From NCBI GenBank assembly GCA_023525975.1, contig CM042042.1, positions 5,525,501-5,589,500 of the forward strand: a stretch of 64,000 nt of DNA, read 5' to 3'. Both the position numbers and the translations under genes were made by a program. This stretch comes from Smallanthus sonchifolius (taxonomy: Eukaryota; Streptophyta; Magnoliopsida; Asterales; Asteraceae). The notes beneath the pieces were generated by a model. The model had not been told where the DNA came from. It saw nothing but the letters and a program-made list of their open reading frames with translations, and ran no database searches. Position 1 is the stretch's first letter; each line of letters begins with the position of its first letter. Below are positions 33,561 through 44,047 of the stretch, in pieces.

Positions 33561-34884
33561 TAGTAAAAACTATAAAAGATCATGATGGTTAAATCATATG
33601 TTCAAAAAAAACATAAATGAACAAGGAAAACGATACGCTTTTGAGTAATCCCGGGTTGAATATCACCTAATCTCAGACTCGTCTCATACCCACGACAAGG
33701 TCTAATACTGTAGAGCGCTAAAGACAATGACGTCGGAGCTGAATTTAAGGAAAATATTAAAACCGTAGTGTGTGCACGTGCGCATACACACATATATGTG
33801 TGAGAGAGAGCTTTATATAAACCACATAATTATGCGAAACAAAAAAAAAACAAATAACATAATTTATAAATATTTGACCCCTACATTATACACATACGGG
33901 ATGATTCACGAGAAACCACATATGTATAGTTATACAATCGTGAAAACCACTAAGAAATACAACTTTAACCAATCATTTAATAATAATAATTTTTTATTTT
34001 ATTTTAATTATAAGAGTATCAATATAATATTACACATTTTTATCAAAAAAATCATTTTAAGTAAATTTTTTTCCGGTAATATGTGCAATATTACATTCAT
34101 ATCCTTAGAAATAAATTTAAAAAAAATAAAAAATCTATAAATTATTTGAATGCATGTTAGCGGTTTTCGCGGTTTTTGTATAAATATGTGGTTTTCTCAT
34201 GATGTATATATAGGGGTATGGATCAAATAAAAAGCGTAGCATTGTCTTATGTATACGTAACACGTACATAGTGTTACGTGTACGACATAACTTCTCATTC
34301 GACATAGGGTTACATATACGTAACATATTGTTGTTTCACGTATACGTCAGACTTCTCATTATCGTATTTATGTTCAACACATATTTAATAGATAGATACT
34401 TAAATACTTTATTGACAACTAAAAGAAAATATAATTTATAAATTATTTTATTGGTTTTCTTAGTTTTCTCTAATTTTCATATAATTACGTAGTTTTCTCT
34501 GCAACTCTCCTCTATATATATATCCCAGTATCGTGGAGCTGCTCCTATCATGTTTCTCTCTCACTATCCATCGGTTGAGAGTGAAGGTGAAACAGAAATA
34601 TAAAAAGAGCCTGCCTTGTGCATGCATGTCAACGTGGTGATGGAGAATGCAAGTGGAGGATATTCTAAACAACATCAAACGAAACTCTTTACTTTAAGAA
34701 CTCAAGAACAAGTTTAAGTTTTTTTAGGTAATGACGAACTAAATCTTAGTTTGTGCGGCAGAATAATAGTTTTGACGAAAACACCAACTCGAAATTAAAA
34801 TTATCATTTTAGGAAAGAGTGTAACCTCAATGATGTTTTTACTGAAAAATTAAATGTCATTAAGTGTAACCTCCACTTTAACAT
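33561..34884. other. AT-rich DNA with simple hairpin repeats, no gene
   Basis: It holds a CACGTG G-box at 33776, a GA repeat near 33800, and an imperfect hairpin at 34251-34283. The open frames on either strand lack any recognisable feature. Confidence 0.4.
34251..34283. repeat. 13-bp hairpin within a diverged direct repeat
   Basis: GTATACGTAACAC and GTGTTACGTGTAC pair at 12 of 13 positions around a 7-nt loop. A related segment (tatacgtaacat...acgtatacgtc...cttctcatt) follows about 65 bp later. Confidence 0.7.
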
Positions 34885-35627
34885 GAGTTTTTAGCGAAAG
34901 TAGTATGATTAAAAAAATTATTTACCAAATAGGTGTGATTTTAAAAGTATTTACTAAATGAGTGTTATTGAAAAAACTATTTACCAAACATGTTTAATTT
35001 CTATTTATTGTACTTTCTTTTTATTTTTTAACCAACCTTTTATAGTTTTTTTTATCAATCATTATATTGTTTTTAATTCACGTGAATTTTTTTTCACAAC
35101 AAAACATATTTATATTCTCTTTAACCAGTTATTAGTATTTTTAGTTTTCAATGTGTCATTAATTTAACTATTTTTAAGCCTAAAACATGAACTATAACCA
35201 TAATCAAAACAAAAATAAAAACCTAAAAATATGGACGATGTATAACGTCATTTGAATATTACCGGAAAATTTTTGTAAACGTAATTAGAGAAAAGATTCA
35301 AGGTAATAAAAGAGATACACAAATAAAAATAACGACAAACAATTATTAACGATAAAGATTATATAAAACAATCAAATAAAAAGAATATATGGTTAGATTG
35401 AAAAAAAATGATTTTGATAAGATATAAGTATAATAGGTTGTTTAAAAAAAATATAGTGGTTTGATTAAAAGAATATAAAAATAAAGTATAACGGGTATTT
35501 TAAAAACAAAAATAAATAGAAAAATTATGATGAGTTGTAACTATACCTATTTGGTAAATATTTTTTCTAATAACACCAATTATTAAGTAAATATTTTTTT
35601 CAATCACACCACTTTGGTTAAAAACTC
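34885..35627. mobile_element. MULE-like foldback element with perfect 9-bp TSD
   Basis: CTTTAACAT is present at 34876-34884 and 35628-35636. Termini are GAGTTTTTAGCGAAAGTAG and, complemented, GAGTTTTTAACCAAAGTGG, with inverted similarity continuing about 110 bp (atttaccaaataggtgtgatt motifs). 743 bp without a transposase frame. Confidence 0.85.
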
Positions 35628-35651
35628 CTTTAACATTTACCTAGATAATTC

Positions 35652-36719
35652 GAGTTTTTTTCCAAAAGAGTGTTGACAGAAAACTTATTTACCAAAATGA
35701 GTGATTTGAAAAATATTTATCAAAATGGGTGTTTTCTTTGAAAAACTCTTTTTTTTTCTCTTTCATAATCTTATTGGATAAAAATAACTTCCTATTTAAA
35801 ATAATATTCTTAAAAAAAGGTAAGGAAAAAGTTTCTAATAAAAAAGTTGTTGCATTGTGATATTTTATAAAAAAATGTTTTATAATTCTTTTGTAAACGT
35901 TTTCTTGAGTGTTTTTTTAATTTTTTTAGAATAGAAACCTTTTTAGTCCTTGAAACATCTTTTTTTTATTTCACTACAAAAAAAACTTTATTAACGTTTT
36001 ATTTTTAATTTTTTTAGTATATTACACTCTTTTAAATATTTTTTTTTATATATTACGGATTATTTAGATTAGAAACCTTTAGTTATGTTTTTAATTAGTT
36101 TTTCATTTATATTACGCTTTTTAAATGGTATATATTTGTTTTTAGAAACATTTCCTTTTAAAAGTTTTGCTGAAAACGTTTTTATAATTGAAAAAACATT
36201 TCAATTTTTTTTCAAACAGATACATCATTAAGCATATTTTTTACACTTTCACATGAAATCTATAAAAATATTTCATATTTATAAAAATTTACAGCATACC
36301 TTATAAGGTTAAGAAAACAAGTTTGTTCGTATTCGTTTGTGTTCGTTGTTGTTCGTTCATAAACGAACATATTATCAAACGTTCATGAACATAATTGAAA
36401 AATAACTTTTAAAAAAATTTAAGAAAAAAACATAATTGTTAATATTTTTTCTATTAATTTTTTTTAAGTTAAAAGATGCTGTTCCTAATAAAATTTAAAA
36501 AAACTAATTAAAAAAATATTTAGTTTGGTTATAAAACATTTTTAGAAAATGCCTCTAAATTGTTTTCATAGTTAAGCATGTGTGTTTTAACAATGAATAA
36601 ATTAAAATAAGAAAAAAGAAAGTTTTCCAAAAAAAACACCCATTTTAATAAATATTTTTTAAATCACTCATTTTGGTAAATAAGTTTTTCAACAACACCA
36701 TTTTAGAAAAAAAAAACTC
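35652..36719. mobile_element. Second MULE-like foldback element of the same family, adjacent
   Basis: Termini GAGTTTTTTTCC and complement GAGTTTTTTTTTTC; arms of about 110 bp with ttatttaccaaaatgagtga type motifs shared with the neighbour. Flanking 9-mers agataattc (35643-35651) and aaataattc (36720-36728) differ at one base. It starts only 24 bp after the end of the neighbouring element. The middle includes a 'gttcgttcataaacgaac' segment near 36325-36390. Confidence 0.8.
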
Positions 36720-36728
36720 AAATAATTC

Positions 36729-37376
36729 TAACATTTTATGTTTTTCTTATTGTAACATTTCCGAAATGGAATACTATTATTAACAAATAGAAATAAAGAT
36801 TGCGCTACAAATTTATTAAATTACTATAAAAGAAAAAAAAAATACAGGATGGTTGAAACTTGAGTTCAACGATAACATAAAGGAATAAGCTTTTGAGTCA
36901 TCACATGTTAATGGTTCATTTAAAGGTCTAACTTTTGGGACAACAAAATAATACAAAATTTAGAGAAAATTATTATTAGAGTACGTAACATTTTTTTTAT
37001 TTTAACTATTTAATTCGTTATGTTTTAAAACTTCGGTGTAAACCATAATTTTTCAGTTTTAATTTCATTTGAGTCAAGATGACTTATATCGTTAGATTTA
37101 ACAATTAATTTTTTTTTTCTTCTGAAATTATCAAAATATCCTCAGAGACTCAAATGGTTAAAAGTACATTTATTTTTAATATCTTTATTAGTGTGTATGT
37201 GTGTGTATATATATATATGTGTGTGTTAAATAATGTTTTTTATTTATGTATTAAAAGAACTTTTCTTAATTGGCATTGGGTAAACATCAGGGGCTGAATC
37301 TGACAAAAAACTGAAGTGTAGGGGCTGAAATGTAGAGCGCTAAAGACAAGGGTAACAAAATAAAAACCCTATAGGC
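36729..37376. other. CuAO-2 upstream region
   Basis: The region 36960-37150 resembles a MULE-like MITE body (catttgagtcaagatgac...gttagatttaac). A GT/TA microsatellite lies at 37193-37226. The 19-mer TGTAGAGCGCTAAAGACAA at 37331-37349 also occurs at 33709-33727. Confidence 0.5.
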
Positions 37377-37383
37377 TATATAA
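37377..37383 (+). promoter_or_regulatory. Possible TATA box of CuAO-2
   Basis: TATATAA lies 38 bp before the ATG at 37421. If used, the 5' leader would be only about 10 nt long, so another promoter is possible. Confidence 0.35.
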
Positions 37384-37420
37384 CCCACTATTGTGAAACC
37401 GTTCCTGTAATCTTTCTAAC

Positions 37421-39948
37421 ATGGAGAAACGTTATTGTATCCAATTTTTCTTCATCATCACCATCATCTCCATTTCAGTTTTCATATTAGAATATTCAAG
37501 AAACCCAACAAAGCCTCACTTGAACACCAATCTCCGATCAATCTTAATCTTGGCCGACGGTGTTCACAACCCCAACCACCACTTCACTGACACCCCACTT
37601 CACCCACTCGACCCGTTAACTGTACCCGAAATCAACAAGGTCCGATCCATTCTCTCAGCATATGAACCCTTTTCATCCTCTTTTCCATCTATCAACGCTC
37701 TCTCATTAGACGAACCCGACAAAAGTCAAGTAGTTAGTTGGAAATCCGGCGACCCTCTTCCGCCCCGAAGAGCGTCGGTCGTATCCTTTGTAGACGGGCA
37801 AACCCATCTTCTAACCGTTGATTTGGACCTCGGCCTTGTTACAAGTGATGTTGTTAACGTTGGGTCTGGTTACCCGATGTTAACAAGTGAGGACCTGACA
37901 ACGGCTATACATGTCCTCTACTCAAGCAAGGAGTTTAATAACTCCATTCTGGCTAGAGGGGTGGACTTTAAAGATCTGACATGTACCCCACCGTCACCGG
38001 GCTGGTTTGGCCTGGAAGAGGAGGGGAAAAGGATCGTTAAAGTTCGATGCTTTTCAAGTCAAAACACTCCTAATTATTACATGAGGCCCATTGAAGGGCT
38101 GACAGTGTCTGTGGATATTGAAAAACGAGAAATCGTCAAACTCACAGACACTGGTCGAGACATTCCTGTCCCGAAAGAAACCAATACTGATTACAGTTAC
38201 ATGACTCAAAGCCAGTTTTCAGATATGAGCCCGGAAATTAACCCTATGTCTATGGAACAACTCAAAGGGCCCAGTTTCGCCGTAGAAAATGGGCATACGG
38301 TGAAATGGGCCAATTGGGTTTTTCACCTAAAGCCCGACATACGGGCTGGGATGATAATATCTCAGGCCAAGGTTCGGGCTGAGAACGGGGAGTATAGGAG
38401 TGTGATGTATAAAGGGTTTGCATCGGAACTATTTGTGCCGTATATGGACCCGGATCAATCTTGGTACTTCAGGACATTTATGGATGCAGGTGAATTCGGG
38501 CTCGGTGCAACCGCTATGGCCCTTGTGGAATTGAATGATTGCCCGAGACACTCGTATTATATGGACGGCGTGTTTGCAGGTGCCGATGGTCGACCGATCA
38601 TTCAGCCCAAAATGATTTGCATATTTGAACGCTACGCCGGAGACATTGACTGGAGGCATTCTGAAATTCCGGCCATGGGTTTCGATGTAAGTCTTACATA
38701 TTTTATTGGTTGATATTTTATTAATATTATTGTTTATTTTATAAATATTCTTATTGAATTAAAAAACAGATAAGAGAGTCAAGGCCAAAGGTAACACTAG
38801 TAGCTCGAATGACAGCATCCGTTGGAAACTATGATTATATTTTTGATTGGGAATTTCAAACCGATGGTTTAATCCGTATAACGGTAACTAATTGTATATT
38901 GTTCCATTTTATAATTAAATCATGTTTTTAATTGCCTTTTAAAGGGAGAAAAATAAATTATTATACATGACGAGTTCTTGTTCTTGATTGTTACAACAGG
39001 TGGGACTGTCGGGAATGCTAATGGTGAAAGCAACTCCATACGAAAACATATACAATATCTCCAACACTGACGACATGACCGGGCCACTAGTATCCGAAAA
39101 TGTGATCGGTGTAGTTCATGACCACTTCATCTCGTTTCACCTTGATATGGACATCGATGACCCGAACAATTCATTTGCCGAGGTCAATTTGGTCAAAGAA
39201 GAAACGTTACCCGGCCAATCTCCTAGAAAAAGTTACTTAAAAGCAAAAAGGAAAGTGGCAAAGACGGAAGACGATGCAAAGATCAAGCTTAAATTATACG
39301 ACCCGTCTGAATTTCATGTCTTTAATCCAGCCCGGAGGTCAAGATTGGGTAATCCAACGGGTTACAAGATCGTGCCTGGTGGGAATGCGGCTAGCTTGCT
39401 TGATCTCGATGATCCACCGCAAATTCGGGCCGCTTTTACAAATAATCAGGTATTATATAATAGTTTTATGAATACAATATAATCTAGATTTTGTAAAATT
39501 AATTGGGTTTGTTAATGTGAAGATTTGGGTGACTCCACATAATAAAAGTGAAGAATGGGCCGGTGGTCTTTTGGTATCTCAGAGCAAAGGAGAAGATACA
39601 CTTGCTGTATGGTCTGCTAGGTAAGTTGGATTGGGCCGGTTGATTACGGGCCAAAATTTATAAAATAATACGTCTAAGTAACATTCGCTTTTGATTTGGG
39701 TCGGTTTGATAATCTTGAGTATTTTTCTTCTGAACAGGAATCGTGAGATTGAGAACAAGGACATAGTGTTGTGGTACACATTGGGTTTTCATCATATACC
39801 ATGCCAAGAGGATTTCCCCATAATGCCGACGGTTTCATCGAGTTTTGAACTGAAGCCCGTAAATTTCTTCGACCGAAATCCGATACTTAATGCAAAACCT
39901 ACCTTTCAAAATGATCTACCCGTCTGTGTTGCTACTAGCTCTTATTGA
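37421..39948 (+). CDS. Copper amine oxidase 2, 5 exons, 712 aa
   Basis: Exons 37421-38686, 38770-38883, 39000-39449, 39523-39620 and 39738-39948; introns are compact (83, 116, 73 and 117 bp). It is the closest paralogue of CuAO-1, with the same exon lengths after exon 1 (114, 450, 98, 211). Same predicted reaction: amine + O2 + H2O to aldehyde + NH3 + H2O2. Hydrophobic N-terminus (FFIITIISISVFILEY), catalytic base D355, topaquinone Tyr Y443 in NYDY, copper ligands H500 and H502 and the distal His in GFHHIPCQEDFP. It ends TSSY, with no peroxisomal tripeptide. Exon 3 has about 17 nucleotide differences from CuAO-1 in 450 (96 percent), while the last 245 residues of exon 1 have about 85 percent amino-acid identity. 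All reading frames are intact, so the gene looks functional. Confidence 0.95.
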
Positions 39949-40019
39949 ATAATGAATATCTTCTGATATAGCTATTAAACATATCATTATATTTATATGC
40001 ATTTTTCACATATACTCAC

Positions 40020-40412
40020 CACTGCTAAACTACTGAGTATGACGAACCATTCCATCGGTAGTGGGCCCCTCTGACAAACATGAAAAAACATGTGTGAGAA
40101 TCTTGTCGGAAATCAAATCCGGTAAACTTCTAATAGAATAACGATGGATTACCGGCAAAACCCTGGACCCATACTGACAATCTCCTGAAAAAGTTGGGTG
40201 TGAATCTTTTCATAAATCTATTAAAAAAGTATCGTTGGATTAGCGATGGCAAGGTCGTCAGTAATGCTTTCCTGCCAAACCGACGACGCTTTGAATTACA
40301 ACGCTATTTTTAAAAATATTTCAAAATTTTTTTGGGGTTTCCCTCGGAAATCCGTTGCTAAATAATTACCGATTGATTCTGGTCGTCGGTGATACCCATT
40401 TGTTTAGTAGTG
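40020..40412. mobile_element. Non-autonomous CACTA element, 72 bp after CuAO-2
   Basis: It starts CACTGCTAAACTACTGAG and ends with the complement of CACTACTAAACAAATGGG. The 3-bp sequence CAC flanks both sides (40017-40019, 40413-40415), matching the CACTA target duplication. Both ends continue with similar subterminal sequence (tatgacgaacc / tatcaccgacgacc). 393 bp, no transposase. Confidence 0.8.
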
Positions 40413-40582
40413 CACGGATCGTTTTAACCAACGCCATCTCATATGGTATGGACAACTAGACATACAAATCTTAATACAAATAAAATCGCTCGGAGATTTA
40501 TTACATGACATGAAGTCTAGTCTAACTGGATTTGGCGTAAATGGATCTTGATCATAAACACGTTTAACAAGCTGTACTTATA

Positions 40583-41140
40583 TAAGGCCAAGGGGAATAC
40601 TTCCCTCTATGTCTTCCACCATTTTGTGCCACTTACCTTTCATTCCACTTCACTCCCCTCCACTCCATCAAGTAAATACTCTACTCCTTCATCCTCAACT
40701 TTTTTAAATAAAATAATAATTTTATGTGTTTAAAAATATTAATACAAATAAAATTAAAATACAAAATAACATTGCATTACATTAAAAGAACATTAAGTTA
40801 AAAAACATAACTAAAAATTACATTTATAAATAAAAATTTTGATCCGATAAATCCGACTTAAGATTTCAAATAAATTCTACATCACGAATTTGTTGATTGA
40901 TTATTGCTTGTTGTGTACTGTCAACTACTTGTTGTTCAACATCGGTTTCAACGTAGGTACAAATCATCTCGTCTTTCTCTTCTACTATTATATTGTGTAA
41001 TATGATACGACTATACATTATGTTTCTTAGCTTTTTTGTGTCCAAGCTCATGCTGGTTTAGCTAATATATGCCAATTTTTTAAGCACACCAAATACTCGT
41101 CTGATGTCCTTCCTCGCTCCCTGTTGAGCGTTTGCAAATT
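40583..41140 (-). pseudogene. PIF/Harbinger transposase, C-terminal remnant
   Basis: Minus strand: KFANAQQGARKDIRRVFGVL matches the conserved C-terminal region of plant Harbinger DDE transposases. After one stop it goes on as KKLRNIMYSRIILHNIIVEE and ends at 40866. The catalytic core upstream is missing. The left end at 40583 begins GGCCAAGGGGAATA after TAA, a possible terminal repeat with Harbinger-type duplication. The right end was not found. It could be unrelated to the ORF1 remnant in CuAO-1 intron 1. Confidence 0.75.
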
Positions 41141-41159
41141 TGCATGACGCGTTTTAACA

Positions 41160-41948
41160 ACATTGAGTAACACGGTTAGTCGTTTAGGGAAGGTTCGAGA
41201 TCGAAGCGTATAAGATGTAAAGACATGGACCCGAAATGAAACTTGTGGTCATTTGTAAACCACATTATCGCTAACCCTAGGGCCATTTGTGACCCTAGGT
41301 GTGCGACGGCAGGGAAGGGACGTCGAGAAGGAGAACCAGGCGGGAAGAAGCAAGGCGGCGACGCGACGGCATGAACAAGGGACTTTCGAAGCACATAAAG
41401 ATAATCCCGTTTTATGCTCGCGCGTGATAGCCGGCGGTGGCATGGGTGATAGCCGGTGGTGGGTTCGCATGAGTACACGACTAGGGTTCGCATGGGTGAT
41501 AGGTGGCGGCGGCGTTTTAGTGTACGGCAGCATCGGTGGAGTGGGTGTTAGCGACCTAGAGATGGTAAAGAGAGTGGGGAGAGGTGGCCCGCGGTGGTTA
41601 CATATCATGGTTGGTGTAGGTGATGAGTGGTTGATAAACTTGTGCTAATTGTATATAATCATATGTTTTTTAACCCTAACTATGTGAGAATTTACATTGT
41701 TTTTATATCTTATAGGATTTTTATATATAATATGTTAAAAACAATAAAGTTCATATAGATGAGAAAATGATTAAACATTTCTTGAACTAAGATTACTTGA
41801 ATTCAAATGATTAAAATATTCTTTTGATAGATGATTCTATTCTAAGGTGTTTACAAGAGACTAGTGATTTGTACTACAACAACTTTGGGTGATTAAAATT
41901 AAATGCTTTGGGCTATTGATGAATTACGCAGCAAGTGGAACAAAAATA
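41160..41948. other. GC-rich unassigned segment followed by AT-rich DNA
   Basis: 41180-41650 has open frames on both strands, with Arg/Gly-rich translations and no recognisable domain. It resembles the GC-rich U3/R parts of the LTRs in this window, but I see no termini. Confidence 0.35.
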
Positions 41949-42032
41949 ACTAATGAACAAATCAAAACTAATATGAGCTTAATTAATTAAACTAATGAAC
42001 AAATCAAAACTAATATGAGCTTAATTAATTAA
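41949..42032 (+). repeat. Perfect 42-bp tandem duplication
   Basis: The unit starts ACTAATGAACAAATC and ends AATTAATTAA; copies begin at 41949 and 41991 without differences I can see. Confidence 0.9.
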
Positions 42033-42281
42033 TTAGTGATCCATTATTTGAATTGGTCTTTTGTTGGCGGGAAGTTAAAGAAATTAGAATGGGCCAAAAT
42101 CACATACTAAATGGGTTGACTTGTAGTGACTAACAAATGATTAATGGGCTCTTGAAATTGTTGGGCTGCAAGTAGTATGTGTGTTGGGCTAGAAGAGTTG
42201 ACGCAAGTTTTAAGAAAGAAGGGCACAAGCATATGCCGGGGATTAGAAAAGAGACGGACGAAACCGAGGGTAAGCCTCAGG

Positions 42282-42904
42282 TAACGTTTGGTATTTAGGA
42301 ATGGAAGGTGGAATGAAATAGACGATTATGAGAGAGTAAAAAAAGAGGTTTGGTTGGACGATAAAATGGAATCGCCCATTACATAAGGAAGGACATTCCC
42401 TCTAAATCCCTCAAATTCGTTTCATCCACCCCTTGTTTTTTTCATTCCATCTCCTCTTTCACCCTTAATCACCACCACACCCTCCTACCACCACAACCAA
42501 CCACCACCACCACCACCACCCCACACCACCACCGCCTCCACCACCCACCACCACAGCCGCCGCCTCCACCCATCTCCATCTCTCGCCGCCACCCACAACC
42601 ACACCACTGCCACCCACAGTCGCCGCCACCTCCCACCACCGCCACATTCACCACCACCCACCGCCACCGCCACCGTCACCCACCGCCACCCAATTCCGCC
42701 ACCGCCCACCACCACCGCCATCACCCACCGCCACTCACCACCGATTTTATTACTTCGTATTTTCTAGCCTACCAAACAACATAAAGTAATGATTTATTTC
42801 ATTCCCTCATGATAACCAAATAAAACAATGAAATAGAATGATTCATTTCATTCTTTTATCAATTCCATTACCTCGTTCATTTCGTTATCCCATACCAAAC
42901 ATTC
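42282..42904. mobile_element. TIR element (MITE-like) carrying a CCACCN expansion
   Basis: The left end TAACGTTTGGTATTTAGGAATGG and right end (complement) GAATGTTTGGTATGGGATAACG are imperfect inverted repeats. Flanks read cctcagg and ccctcgg, so a target duplication is uncertain. The centre (42467-42746) is a simple-sequence expansion. Confidence 0.6.
42467..42746 (+). repeat. CCACCN / CCACCG low-complexity repeat
   Basis: About 280 bp of nearly pure C/A with CCACCACCGCCA-like units. Open frames in all three minus-strand phases (Gly/Val/Trp-rich) come from the repeat and are not genes. Confidence 0.9.
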
Positions 42905-43919
42905 CCTCGGACTTTGGTGGCTGTTGATATCTCGCAAGAGAGTAGAAGGCAAAATTGGAGATGGTGTTGGCGTAGTTATCGAGGCAAGGTACCTCTTTGC
43001 AGGCGTTGACCAGAAAAATAAACCACGGGAATTCGGAGCATTTGATTTTTCATCTATTATGATTGGCTAATCTGTTGAGGCTTTCTCTAGTCAGCCGGTT
43101 CGTATAGGTTTTACGTTTAAGTCGGTTTATTTATGTATTAGATCTGTTTAGTTTCTGACAATAACATAACGGATTGATGTATTGGTTAATTTAAACAATT
43201 TATCTTTGTGTTTTGAGTTCCTTCTTTACAATCACGTTCGGTTAATGACGTAACCTAGAAGTTGGTTGGGTGATTAAAGGGGGGTTAACTTGACACTAAT
43301 AAATTAGATAATTGAATTGTACCGGTTGATGACAAGAACCTATCTTCAATAGTCAATTTAACTGATTTTTCAACACTATATGTACGTGGTGTCTAATTAA
43401 ACAACTAAGTTTTGAGTGAAACCTGGAGTCTGAATTTTGGAGGAGGTTGCTTCTCTTTAAGTTGAATTTTAAACAAAGAATCAAAGTTTGTAATTTATAA
43501 ACTAAAATCAATTCACATAAAAATTAAACTTTCCACCAATTCTTCGTGAATACGAATCGAACCGACAGCTGACGGACAGCATCGGTACCATTATCAGTAT
43601 TATTGGAACCCATATTGCTATTTGTGTTTATTGTTTTCGATCGATGTTAAACATCTGTCTTTTTTTATTTTTAATTTTATATTTCTCTTTTTCTTTACGA
43701 CTTCTTTTCACATGTTTTTTTTTTTGACAGTTTCACACGGTTTTATTCCTTCGTTAAACAAGTTTTTTGTTTGTTTTTTTTATTTGTACAACGTGACTTT
43801 TATGTGATTTCCAAACAGATCGTCGCTAGTCGCTAGATATTGTTTTGTCTACGTTTTTATGTTCGAAACTGAACCGACTTACCATGTTATACGTCGCAAG
43901 GCGCGGGTCATCCCCCTAG
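42905..43919 (+). mobile_element. Helitron-like 3' end in the CuAO-3 promoter region
   Basis: Sequence 'acgtcgcaaggcgcgggtcatccccCTAG' followed by T ends at 43919, matching other plant Helitron termini with a short GC stem before CTAG. The 5' end could not be located, so only the terminus is supported. It ends 128 bp before the CuAO-3 ATG. Confidence 0.45.
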
Positions 43920-43970
43920 TTTTTATTATATAATTCATTAGGAAGTCCATCCATATAAATTCATATGTTC

Positions 43971-43977
43971 ATATATA
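43971..43977 (+). promoter_or_regulatory. Possible TATA box of CuAO-3
   Basis: ATATATA lies about 70 bp before the ATG and 50 bp after the Helitron-like terminus. The leader after it has CACTTCT repeated four times (44002-44029), a pyrimidine-rich tract as often seen in plant 5' leaders. Confidence 0.4.
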
Positions 43978-44047
43978 CTCTTTGTGAATATCTACCATCT
44001 GCACTTCTCACTTCTCACTTCTCACTTCATCACTGTGATTTGCAAAG

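Noticed and set aside
42465..42724. Three overlapping Gly/Val/Trp-rich frames on the minus strand
   Set aside because: Produced by a CCACCN simple repeat that is open in every phase.
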